Positions 25,377-33,190 of a DNA stretch of 64,000 bases are shown in pieces (positions within the stretch are counted from its first letter, which is position 1; each line of letters opens with the position of its first letter). Below the pieces are notes generated by a model. That model had not been told where the DNA came from. It did not search any database and was given only the letters and a program-made list of their open reading frames with translations. The stretch spans positions 1 through 64,000 of the forward strand of contig NZ_KQ758609.1 in the NCBI RefSeq assembly GCF_001457025.1, written 5' to 3'. Position numbers and translations under genes: made by a program. Origin of the DNA: Pseudarthrobacter enclensis. GTDB taxonomy: Bacteria > Actinomycetota > Actinomycetes > Actinomycetales > Micrococcaceae.

Positions 25377-26939
25377 TCAGCTGGCCGGGGTCATTTCAGA
25401 GACGCGCAGCTCATCCCCGCTGGAGGAGTTGGGGGTGTAGTTGACGGTTTTCGACTTGCCGAGGATGCCGGTCTGGTGCGAAATGTGCGCGAACTGGACC
25501 ACCTTGTCGTTCTGGTAGGCGAAGATCTCCTCGAACGCCTTCTGGCGGTCGTCTCCCGAGGCGGCGTCGGCCTTCTTGATCATGGCGTCGAATTCCGGGG
25601 TGCCAAAGTAGCTCTGGGCGCCGTTGGAGAGCATGTACTGGTCCACGGTGAAGGCAGCGTCACCGGCCTGGTTGCCGTGCTGGGTCATGAGTGCCACCGC
25701 GCCCTCGTCCTCGGCGAACGGACGGACCTGGTAGGTGAGGTGCTGGGAGGTTTCCAGCATCTTCAGCTTGACGTTCAGGCCCGCCTGGCTGAGCTGCTCC
25801 TGCAGCACCTGGGCCAGTTCGGTGATCTTGGGGAACTGGGCACTGCGGACAACCAGTGAAATCTGCTTGGAGGTGTCCACTCCGTCAGCCTTGGCCTCCG
25901 CCACCAGGGACTTGGCCTTCTCCACATCGAAGGGCCAGCCCTTCAGTTCGGAGTTGTGGCCCACGATGCCTTCGGGAACCAGCTGCGCGGCCACCTGGTG
26001 CTTGCCCTGGTAGAGGGAGTTGACGATCCCTTCCTTGTCGATGGCGTAGTTGATGGCCTGGCGGACCCTGATGTCGTTGAGCGGTGCCTCGTTGGCGTCC
26101 ATGCGGAGGGCAACGGTTTCGTTGTTCGGGTAGTCGACGCCGAGGTCGCCGATGTTGTCATCCGGGCTCAGGCCCATCGCCACGTCCGCCTCGCCGCTGG
26201 TGATCATGGCCGCCCGCACCGAGCTCTCCGAGCGCCACTGGTATTCGGCCTTGGCGTACGCCGGCTTGTCTCCCCAGTACCCGTCCCAGCTGGCCAGCGT
26301 GATCTTCTGGCCGGCATCCCACGATTCGATCTTGTAGGGGCCGGTGCCGATGGGTTCGCGGACCTTCTCGGTGGTGCTGGTGGACGGCGGCACCACCTCG
26401 AGGAAGGACAGCCTGAGGGGAAGGATGGGGTCCGGTTCGGGGGTGGTGACGGTCAGCGTGGTGGCGTCCACGGCCTTGACGGCCAGGTCTGCATCACCAA
26501 AGACGTAACCCTCCACGTTGCAGCCGAGCTTCGAGTTCACTGCGCGGTCGATGGTGAAGGCGGCTGCTTCAGCGTTAAAGGGTGTGCCGTCCTGGAAGGT
26601 GACTCCTTCGCGCAGCTTCAGGGTCCATTCGGTGTCGCTCGTGGCCTTCCATTCGGTGGCCAGCTTGGGTTCGAGTTCACCGCTGGTGGGGTTGCGCTCG
26701 ATCAGCGGTTCGGTGACGTTTGAGCGCACCACCACTCCCGTGGACGTGAGGTTGGACTCGCAGGCCTCCAGTGTGGGCGGTTCCTGGCCCAGGACCACCC
26801 GCACGGTGTCGGCGGCACCCGTCCCCGCGCCGTCGGAATTGGCAACGGAGCAGCCGGCCAATCCCAGCGCTGCGGCAGCGACGAGGGCGGGCCACTTGAG
26901 GACGGACACTGGGACGGGAAGTTTTGAAGAAGACGTCAT
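25377..26939 (-). CDS. Family 5 ABC transporter solute-binding lipoprotein
   Basis: 520 aa. Signal with a lipobox (AAALGLAGCS, Cys at about residue 30), then the SBP_bac_5 domain (EPLIERNPTSGELEPKLATE, WTLKLREGVTFQDGTPFNAE, IGTGPYKIESWDAGQ, RQAINYAIDKEGIVNSLYQG). It delivers substrate to the DppBCDF-like transporter encoded downstream. The family is named for peptides but also binds sugars, opines and organic acids, so aldarate uptake is possible given the neighbours; this is inference. Confidence 0.93.
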   Translation of the reverse strand: MTSSSKLPVPVSVLKWPALVAAAALGLAGCSVANSDGAGTGAADTVRVVLGQEPPTLEACESNLTSTGVVVRSNVTEPLIERNPTSGELEPKLATEWKATSDTEWTLKLREGVTFQDGTPFNAEAAAFTIDRAVNSKLGCNVEGYVFGDADLAVKAVDATTLTVTTPEPDPILPLRLSFLEVVPPSTSTTEKVREPIGTGPYKIESWDAGQKITLASWDGYWGDKPAYAKAEYQWRSESSVRAAMITSGEADVAMGLSPDDNIGDLGVDYPNNETVALRMDANEAPLNDIRVRQAINYAIDKEGIVNSLYQGKHQVAAQLVPEGIVGHNSELKGWPFDVEKAKSLVAEAKADGVDTSKQISLVVRSAQFPKITELAQVLQEQLSQAGLNVKLKMLETSQHLTYQVRPFAEDEGAVALMTQHGNQAGDAAFTVDQYMLSNGAQSYFGTPEFDAMIKKADAASGDDRQKAFEEIFAYQNDKVVQFAHISHQTGILGKSKTVNYTPNSSSGDELRVSEMTPAS

Positions 26940-27237
26940 TGGGTTCCTCCGGTTTGAGAACTGTTGCGGCCGGGTGCTCCCGCTCCCTCTGGGGAGGGTG
27001 CCTCCGGGGCCGCGCTGGGTTCAAGCTAATTGAGCTCCGGGGGCACCACAAGGAAATTGCGGGCGCCGGGAAACCGTGAAGCGGGCACCATGCGGGCCAT
27101 GCGCGGGTGTGATGGGGGCCACGTCCCGCCGGGATCCGCGCCATTCCGCAGAAGTTTCATCATCAATACAGAGCCTGCATGGATTCATGCCATTTGCATG
27201 TTGGACCTGTATGGGTCCGAAACCTAGGGTGCTGGAT
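26940..27237. other. Divergent intergenic region between SBP and hydroxyacid dehydrogenase genes
   Basis: 298 bases without a gene. The minus-strand GGAGG just before the SBP ATG is its ribosome site. Short symmetric elements are visible (AGCTAATTGAGCT at about 27026, GCATGGATTCATGC at about 27177, GGACC/GGTCC around 27203), none convincing as a named operator. No hairpin terminator seen. Confidence 0.4.
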
Positions 27238-28188
27238 ATGAACAGCATCTCTGTCCTCCAGGTGGGGCCCCTCATGCCAGTTGTCCAGGAAACGATCGCC
27301 AGGGATTATGGGGCGGTCCGGCTTCCCGATGCTCCGGAGGAGCGGGCCGGCTTCCTCGCCCGGGAGGGCGGAACGTTCGAGGTGGCGGTAACGTCCGGCC
27401 GGTTCGGTGTGGGGACTGAGCTGATGCGCGCCCTGCCGAACCTGCGCGCGGTCGTGAATTTCGGCGTCGGATATGACACCACCGATGTTGCCCAGGCCGT
27501 CGAGCGGGGCATCACGGTCACCAACACCCCTGATGTCCTCAACGACTGCGTGGCGGACACGGCGATCGCCCTTTACGTGGACCTCCTGCGAGGGACCAGC
27601 GCAGCGGACCGCTACGTCCGGCGCGGTGACTGGCTCAGCAAAGGCAACTTTCCCCTCGCCACCAAGGCCAGCGGCAGGAAGGTGGGGATCCTTGGCCTGG
27701 GGCGGATCGGCAAGGTCATCGCCAGGCGGCTGGAGGGCTTCGACTGCGAGATCAGCTACCACAGCAGGAACCCCGTGGCCGGCACCAGTTACCGCTACGC
27801 GGCGTCGCCGCGTGAGCTGGCGGAGGGGTGTGAGGTGCTCATTGTGGCAGCAGCGGGCGGAGCAGGGTCCGCCCGGCTGGTCGACGCCGGGGTCATCGAG
27901 GCGCTCGGTCCCCGCGGCTACCTGATCAACATTGCCCGCGGATCGGTGGTGGACCAGGACGCGCTGGTTGACGCCCTGTTGTCCGGCAGGCTGGCGGGCG
28001 CGGGCCTGGATGTCTTCGTGGATGAGCCGAAGGTTCCGGAGGACCTGCTCGCCCTGGACAACGTGGTCCTCCTCCCGCACGTGGGCAGCGGCACGCACGA
28101 GACCCGGGCAGCCATGGCGGACCTGACGCTCGCGAACCTGCGCTCGATCGTTGAGACCGGTTCGGCCCTGAGTCCGGTCCACCCGTAG
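27238..28188 (+). CDS. 2-hydroxyacid dehydrogenase (glyoxylate/hydroxypyruvate reductase-like)
   Basis: 316 aa from the ATG at 27238. NAD(P) motif VGILGLGRIGKVIARRLEGF, substrate Arg in INIARGSVVDQ, catalytic Glu in DVFVDEPKVPEDL and His in LLPHVGSGTHETR: the full triad is present and the pattern resembles plant-type hydroxyphenylpyruvate/glyoxylate reductases. It reduces a 2-keto acid such as glyoxylate or hydroxypyruvate, or a tartronate semialdehyde-like intermediate. Divergent from the ABC importer operon. Confidence 0.9.
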   Translation: MNSISVLQVGPLMPVVQETIARDYGAVRLPDAPEERAGFLAREGGTFEVAVTSGRFGVGTELMRALPNLRAVVNFGVGYDTTDVAQAVERGITVTNTPDVLNDCVADTAIALYVDLLRGTSAADRYVRRGDWLSKGNFPLATKASGRKVGILGLGRIGKVIARRLEGFDCEISYHSRNPVAGTSYRYAASPRELAEGCEVLIVAAAGGAGSARLVDAGVIEALGPRGYLINIARGSVVDQDALVDALLSGRLAGAGLDVFVDEPKVPEDLLALDNVVLLPHVGSGTHETRAAMADLTLANLRSIVETGSALSPVHP

Positions 28189-28202
28189 CGGCCGTATTCG
28201 CC

Positions 28203-28262
28203 GTTGCCCTATCAGTTGGAGCCCTTAAAACCGGGTTTGGCAACCAGAACTGATAGGGCAAC
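28203..28262. repeat. Perfect 15-base inverted repeat flanking a 30-base centre
   Basis: GTTGCCCTATCAGTT (28203-28217) is exactly the reverse complement of AACTGATAGGGCAAC (28248-28262). The centre contains CCCTTAAAACCGGGTTTGG. It lies 15 bases after the dehydrogenase stop. It could be a large terminator-like hairpin, a small palindromic repeat element, or the trace of a mobile element near the 3' end of tRNA-Leu. No T-run follows. Confidence 0.6.
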
Positions 28263-28292
28263 CGACGCCGGCAGGGCTTAAGGAACAACAAA

Positions 28293-28320
28293 AGAGCCCC
28301 GGTCCTAAGACCGGGGCTCT
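28293..28320 (-). terminator. tRNA-Leu terminator
   Basis: AGAGCCCCGGTC and GACCGGGGCTCT are perfect 12-base arms around a four-base loop, followed on the minus strand by TTTTGTTGTTCC. It lies 11 bases after the 3' end of tRNA-Leu. Confidence 0.9.
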
Positions 28321-28330
28321 TTCCTTTGCG

Positions 28331-28413
28331 TGCGCGAGGGGGGATTTGAACCCCCACGCCCTTTCGGACACTGGCACCTGAAGCCAGCGCGTCTGCCGTT
28401 CCGCCACTCGCGC
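28331..28413 (-). tRNA. tRNA-Leu (CAG)
   Basis: 83 bases read on the minus strand. Acceptor GCGCGAG pairs with CTCGCGC; the anticodon stem CTGGC/GCCAG holds the loop TTCAGGT with anticodon CAG; a long variable arm and the GGTTCAAATCC T-loop are present. CCA is not encoded. A strong terminator follows. A tRNA-Leu at this place, beside fhaA, is conserved in actinobacteria. Confidence 0.95.
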
Positions 28414-28786
28414 GCAACTTCTTCCACTCAACAGCCCCCGGTTTCCCGGACCGCGGTCTTGTAAAAGCAGCGAGATCAAGCATAACGGACACATGCCGGA
28501 AAACACCAATTGAGCCCCGGGAGTGCCCGGGAAGCCTCCGCTGGGCGGCCTGAGGCGGCGGCTTTTGGCCCGTGAATCCGCGGATTCCGGTGCAGCACCG
28601 GGGCCCGGGACGAATAACTTTTGGAGGCGGCAAGCCGTTGTGGATTAAGGTCATTCACAGCCCTGCCCAGTAGTATCGGGTGTAGGAGTGGCTGCCGTGC
28701 GCAGCGACGCCAGCGAGTGTGAACCGAACGCCGGATCAAGTTCCGGGACGCGAACTGCCCCACAGCCGGGGGGAAGGAGGAGAACC
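28414..28786. other. Intergenic region between tRNA-Leu and fhaA
   Basis: 373 bases without a recognisable gene. It must hold the divergent promoters for tRNA-Leu and the fhaA operon. Only GGAAGGAGG at 28772-28780, the fhaA ribosome site, is clear. No confident promoter hexamers or repeats seen. Confidence 0.4.
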
Positions 28787-29530
28787 ATGGGCCTGCTGGA
28801 CAAGGTCGAGCGCGGCATCGAGAAAGCCGTCCGTGGCGTCTTCTCCACCGGTTCCAAGGCCCAGGTGGAGCCCGTGGAAATCGCCAGCCGGCTGCGCCGG
28901 GAAGTGGACCACAAATCCCTCACGGTATCGGCGGGACGAACCCTCGCGCCCAACGTCTTCGATGTCCAGCTCAGCGACGACGACTTCAAGCGGGCCCAGG
29001 AGTGGGGAACCCCGCTGGCCGAGGAACTCTGCGACGTCGTCATCAACCACGTCCGCAGCCAGGGCTACACGCTGCAGGGCGCGGTGCGGATTTCCTTCCG
29101 CCGCGACTCCGGGCTGCGCGCCGGTGACTTCGAAATTGCTTCCACGACGGAAAAGTCCCGGGGTACCGCCGGCGGCCAGGCGCCGCGCCCCGGCGTTCCG
29201 GCAGCACCCAGCCGCCAGCCCGCCAAACTCCAGCCTGTCCTGGACATCGACGGGCAGCGCTACTCGCTGAACGCCCCCTCCATCGTGCTCGGCCGCTCAT
29301 CCGAGGCCGACATCCATGTGGAGGACACGGGCGTGTCCCGCCGCCACCTGGAAATCCGCACCGCCGACGGCGTCACGAGCGCCGTGGACCTGGGCTCCAC
29401 GAATGGGAGCTACGTCAACGGGCAGCGGGTTTCGGGCAGCACTGAACTTACTGACGGCTCCACCATCACGATGGGACGGACAAAGATCATCTTCCGCCTG
29501 CTTCCTGCCAACCCCGGTGGCCACGCATGA
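28787..29530 (+). CDS. fhaA: FhaA: DUF3662 and FHA domain protein
   Basis: 247 aa from the ATG at 28787. Residues about 1-115 are DUF3662 (MGLLDKVERGIEKAVRGVFS, PNVFDVQLSDDDFKRAQEWG); a Pro/Gly-rich linker follows; the C-terminal FHA domain carries IVLGRSSEADIHVEDTGVSR, RRHLEIR and LGSTNGSYVNGQR, the residues that read phosphothreonine. In mycobacteria FhaA binds phosphorylated MviN/PBP partners in cell wall synthesis. First gene of a seven-gene operon; ATGA overlap with fhaB. Confidence 0.95.
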   Translation: MGLLDKVERGIEKAVRGVFSTGSKAQVEPVEIASRLRREVDHKSLTVSAGRTLAPNVFDVQLSDDDFKRAQEWGTPLAEELCDVVINHVRSQGYTLQGAVRISFRRDSGLRAGDFEIASTTEKSRGTAGGQAPRPGVPAAPSRQPAKLQPVLDIDGQRYSLNAPSIVLGRSSEADIHVEDTGVSRRHLEIRTADGVTSAVDLGSTNGSYVNGQRVSGSTELTDGSTITMGRTKIIFRLLPANPGGHA

Positions 29531-30009
29531 GCGACCTGACCATCACCGCGCTGCGGTTCGGCTTCCTGCTGCTCCTCTGGGTGCTCATCTTCAGCATCGT
29601 CTCGGCCATGCGCCGCGACCTGATGGTGGGCCGGAAGGCCGCCTCGGGAGCGCCCACGGCCCGCGAAGTCCGCAAGAACCCTGAACTGGCCGAACCCGCC
29701 CAGCCGCCCGTGAAGCAGCAGGCCAGGCAGCTGGTGGTGGTGGAAGGGCCGCTCAAGGGACGGTCGCTTCCGTTGGCCGCCAGCCCCATCCTGCTGGGCC
29801 GCGCCCAGGAAGCCACGCTCGTGCTGGAGGACGACTACGCCTCCGGCCGGCACGCCAGGCTCTTCCCCCAAGGAAGCCGCTGGTTCATCGAGGACCTCGG
29901 TTCCACCAACGGCACCTACCTGGCGGACCAGCAACTTACCCGTGCCCTGCCCGTTGAGCCAGGGGTTCCTGTGAGAATCGGCAAGACGGTCATTGAATTG
30001 AGGCCGTAG
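29527..30009 (+). CDS. fhaB: FhaB: membrane-anchored FHA domain protein
   Basis: 160 aa. One N-terminal membrane helix (LRFGFLLLLWVLIFSIVSAM) then a linker and an FHA domain (ILLGRAQEATLVLEDDYASG, RHARLF, EDLGSTNGTYLAD). Equivalent to mycobacterial FhaB/FipA, which is phosphorylated by PknA/B and links FtsZ/FtsQ division functions. Two bases separate its stop from pstP. Confidence 0.95.
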   Translation: MSDLTITALRFGFLLLLWVLIFSIVSAMRRDLMVGRKAASGAPTAREVRKNPELAEPAQPPVKQQARQLVVVEGPLKGRSLPLAASPILLGRAQEATLVLEDDYASGRHARLFPQGSRWFIEDLGSTNGTYLADQQLTRALPVEPGVPVRIGKTVIELRP

Positions 30010-30011
30010 CA

Positions 30012-31784
30012 GTGGCCGTGCCTGAAATCCCCGCCAACGGGTCACCGCCCGCGGAGCGGCCGCTCATCATGCGCTACGCCGCCCGGTCCGACGTGGGCCG
30101 CATCCGGTCCAAGAATGACGACTCCGCCTATGCGGGCCGGCACCTGGCGGTGGTCGCCGACGGCATGGGCGGACATGCGGGCGGCGATGTCGCCTCGGCC
30201 GCCACCGTGCTCGACATGATCCACCTGGACCGAACGGATTACGACGGCGACGCCGGCACCATCCTGGCCGACGAGATCCAGACCGCCAATTCGCTGCTTT
30301 CAGAACTGGTCCACATCAACCCGAAGCTTGCCGGGATGGGCACCACGGTCACTGCGCTGCTGCTGGCCGAAGGGAAACTGCACTTCGCGCACATCGGCGA
30401 CTCGCGGGCCTACCGGCTGCGCGACGGGGTGTTCGAGCAGATCAGCGTGGACCACACGTTCGTGCAGCGGCTCATCGACGAGGGCAGGCTCAAGCCCGAA
30501 GAGGCGGAGACGCATCCGCACAAGAACGTGCTCATGCGCGTCCTGGGCGACGTTGATGCCAGCCCCGAACTGGACCTGGACACCCTTGAGGCCCGCCCGG
30601 GTGACCGGTGGCTGCTCTGCTCCGATGGCCTGAACTACGTCGCTGGACACGCCGTGGAGCGGACCGTCAAGGAGACCCCCAACCTTCGCGAATGCGTCGA
30701 GACCCTCGTGGAACTCACGCTCGAGGCCGGGTCCCCGGACAACGTCACCGTGGTCATGGTGGAAATCGCAGAGGAAACGCCCGACGACGTCAGCACGGCC
30801 GCCGTCGACGTCATCCCGTCAGCCGGAGCCGCGATGTCCGCTGGAGCGCCCGGCGCCGCAGCAGCCGGCAGGGAGGCTTCCGCCGTGGCGGCCGGCGACG
30901 GCAAGGACACAGGCACGGCAGCGGCACCCCTGGCCGCGGCTCCGGGAGACGGGGCAGCGGGCGCAGGCGGCAGCGGGGCTGGCGCCGGGGAGGAAACCAA
31001 CTCCGGGAACGGCGGCGGAACCGGTGAGGACGGAGCCACGGACGGAAAATCAACCGATCCCGGCTCAACCGACCCGCACCTCGGTGAGCACCTGTCCGCA
31101 GAGGTCTTGCGCGAAGAGCTGGCATCACGGCCGCATGAACTCGTGGGTGCCGCCGCCACCGCCGCCGAATCCGGTTCCATTCCCACCGTGGCTGGCCGCA
31201 CCGTCGCCCGCCGGGCGGCCACGCTGCTGACCCACAAGGCAGACCAAACCTCGGCCGAGGACGACGAAACCCTGGTTCCGCTGAAACCGCGGCGCTGGCT
31301 CACGTGGTCCATTGCCGCCGCCATCCTGGTGGTCCTGGGCGTCGGCCTCTGGCTCGGATACGCCTGGACCCAGACCCGGTACTACGTCGGCGAATACGTC
31401 AGCGAGACGGGTTCCCGGGTGGCCATCTTTAACGGCGTCTCCCAGCGGCTGGGGCCCATCGAGCTTTCCAGCCTGGAAGCGGTGACGGACATCCGGATGG
31501 ATTCCCTCCCGCAGTTCTCGCAGCAGAGGGTCCGCCAGACTGTCCCCGCCAATGACCTTTACGACGCCCAGCGGATCGTGAAGAACCTCGAGCTGACGGG
31601 CACCACGTCACCGGAAGAAGAGTGCCCGCCGGCCACGGCGTCGCCCACCGCGTCACCGGCTCCGGCCACCCCTTCGGCTGCTGCCACGCCAAGTCCGTCC
31701 CCCACGGGTTCCGCTGCTCCTCCGGCATCCGGCAGCCCCTCCCCGACCCCCAGTCCCACCGTAACCTGCCAGGGGGGCCAATGA
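30012..31784 (+). CDS. pstP: PP2C-type Ser/Thr protein phosphatase PstP
   Basis: 590 aa, GTG start. The PP2C domain covers about residues 20-250 with the metal Asp in VVADGMGGHAGGDVAS and further motifs LAGMGTTVTALLLAEG, HIGDSRAYRLRDG, LCSDGLN and GSPDNVTVVMVEI. A 140-residue Ala/Gly/Asp-rich linker follows, then one membrane helix near residue 435 (WSIAAAILVVLGVGLWLGYA) and an extracellular domain ending in a Ser/Thr/Pro tail. It dephosphorylates PknA/PknB and their substrates. Confidence 0.94.
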   Translation: MAVPEIPANGSPPAERPLIMRYAARSDVGRIRSKNDDSAYAGRHLAVVADGMGGHAGGDVASAATVLDMIHLDRTDYDGDAGTILADEIQTANSLLSELVHINPKLAGMGTTVTALLLAEGKLHFAHIGDSRAYRLRDGVFEQISVDHTFVQRLIDEGRLKPEEAETHPHKNVLMRVLGDVDASPELDLDTLEARPGDRWLLCSDGLNYVAGHAVERTVKETPNLRECVETLVELTLEAGSPDNVTVVMVEIAEETPDDVSTAAVDVIPSAGAAMSAGAPGAAAAGREASAVAAGDGKDTGTAAAPLAAAPGDGAAGAGGSGAGAGEETNSGNGGGTGEDGATDGKSTDPGSTDPHLGEHLSAEVLREELASRPHELVGAAATAAESGSIPTVAGRTVARRAATLLTHKADQTSAEDDETLVPLKPRRWLTWSIAAAILVVLGVGLWLGYAWTQTRYYVGEYVSETGSRVAIFNGVSQRLGPIELSSLEAVTDIRMDSLPQFSQQRVRQTVPANDLYDAQRIVKNLELTGTTSPEEECPPATASPTASPAPATPSAAATPSPSPTGSAAPPASGSPSPTPSPTVTCQGGQ

Positions 31785-33190
31785 GCCAGCTCAGCACCAC
31801 ACCCAAGCCTCGCCGCAACGTTGAGCTCGCGCTGCTGGTCCTTGCCCTGGCAGTCGGCATCGGCGCGAACATGATGGTCGGGGTGGACAAGGAAAAAGCC
31901 TTCGACTCGGACTTCTGGTTCCAGTCGAGCCTGCTGGCGGTGGCGGCGCTGGTGTTCCACGCCGTGCTGCGCTTCCGCGCCAAATATGCTGATCCGGTAA
32001 TACTTCCGCTGGTGGTGGCCCTGAACGGCCTCGGCCTGGCCATGATCCACCGGCTCGACGCGCCGGGTGATGACACCGGCAACAACCAGCTGCGCTGGAC
32101 GCTCATTGCCATGGCGGTGGCGATTGCGGTGATTTGGTTCCTCAAGGATCACCGCATCCTGCGCCGCTTCACCTTCATTTCCCTGGCTGCCAGTGCGCTG
32201 TTGCTGATCCTTCCGCTGGTCCCCGGGATCAGTGCCGGCGAGATCCTGGGCGCCCGGGTATGGATCCGGCTGGGCCCCATGACCTTCCAGCCGGGTGAGG
32301 TCGCCAAGATCACCCTTGCCATATTCTTCGCCGGTTATCTTTCCTCCAACCGGGACCTCATCCTGTTGGCCGGCCGCAAGATCGGGCCGCTGCAGTTCCC
32401 GCGGTTCAAGGACATGGGGCCCATGATCACGGCCTGGCTGGTCAGCATCGGCGTGCTTATCTTCCAGCGCGACCTGGGCTCCTCGGTACTGTTCTTTGGC
32501 CTGTTCATCGTCATGATCTACGTGGCCACCAGCCGCATCAGCTGGGTGGTCATTGGCGTGGCGCTCATCCTGGGCGGCGGCTTCGTGGCCTCCAACGTTT
32601 TTTCGCACGTGCAGCTCCGGATCGACGGCTGGCTCAACGCGTTTACGCCGGAGGTTTACGACCGTTCGCCCGGCGGCAGCGGCCAGATCGTGCAGGGCCT
32701 GTTCGGCATGGCCAACGGCGGACTGGTGGGCACCGGCCTCGGCCAAGGCCGGCCTGACCTTGTGCCCTTTGCCAACAGCGACATGATCATCGCCTCCCTG
32801 GGCGAGGAACTCGGGCTGATCGGCCTGTTCGCCGTCGTCCTCATGTACCTGCTGTTCTTCACCCGCGGCTTCCGCGCCGCCCTGGGCACCCGGGACGCGT
32901 TCGGCAAGCTCCTGGCCTGCGGCCTGTCCTTCGCGGTGGCCCTGCAGTGCTTCGTGGTGATCGGGGGCGTCACGCGCCTGATCCCGTTGACCGGTCTGAC
33001 CACCCCCTTCCTGGCCGCCGGCGGTTCATCCCTGTTGGCCAACTGGATCATCGTGGGACTCCTGCTGCTGATCTCGCACACCGCACGCGCCCCCGTGAAC
33101 ACCACGCCGCTGCCGCCCGCCAAGGACCCGGCAAAAGCCCCGAACGCCACTGGCATTGATACTCCTACCGAGGCGGTGAAGCACCTGTGA
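31781..33190 (+). CDS. rodA: RodA/FtsW family SEDS peptidoglycan polymerase
   Basis: 469 aa from the ATG at 31781, overlapping the pstP stop as ATGA. About twelve hydrophobic helices; SEDS hallmarks include AARVWIRLGPMTFQPGEVAK-like residues (GARVWIRLGPMTFQPGEVAK), FQRDLGSSVLFFGLF, NGGLVGTGLGQGRP and a C-terminal GVTRLIPLTGLTTPFLAAGG. Pairs with the adjacent PBP for peptidoglycan glycan polymerisation. Confidence 0.94.
   Translation: MSQLSTTPKPRRNVELALLVLALAVGIGANMMVGVDKEKAFDSDFWFQSSLLAVAALVFHAVLRFRAKYADPVILPLVVALNGLGLAMIHRLDAPGDDTGNNQLRWTLIAMAVAIAVIWFLKDHRILRRFTFISLAASALLLILPLVPGISAGEILGARVWIRLGPMTFQPGEVAKITLAIFFAGYLSSNRDLILLAGRKIGPLQFPRFKDMGPMITAWLVSIGVLIFQRDLGSSVLFFGLFIVMIYVATSRISWVVIGVALILGGGFVASNVFSHVQLRIDGWLNAFTPEVYDRSPGGSGQIVQGLFGMANGGLVGTGLGQGRPDLVPFANSDMIIASLGEELGLIGLFAVVLMYLLFFTRGFRAALGTRDAFGKLLACGLSFAVALQCFVVIGGVTRLIPLTGLTTPFLAAGGSSLLANWIIVGLLLLISHTARAPVNTTPLPPAKDPAKAPNATGIDTPTEAVKHL

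Noticed and set aside
28203..28413. Integrative element at tRNA-Leu
   Set aside because: No duplicate of the tRNA 3' end and no integrase gene were seen nearby; only the inverted repeat remains unexplained.
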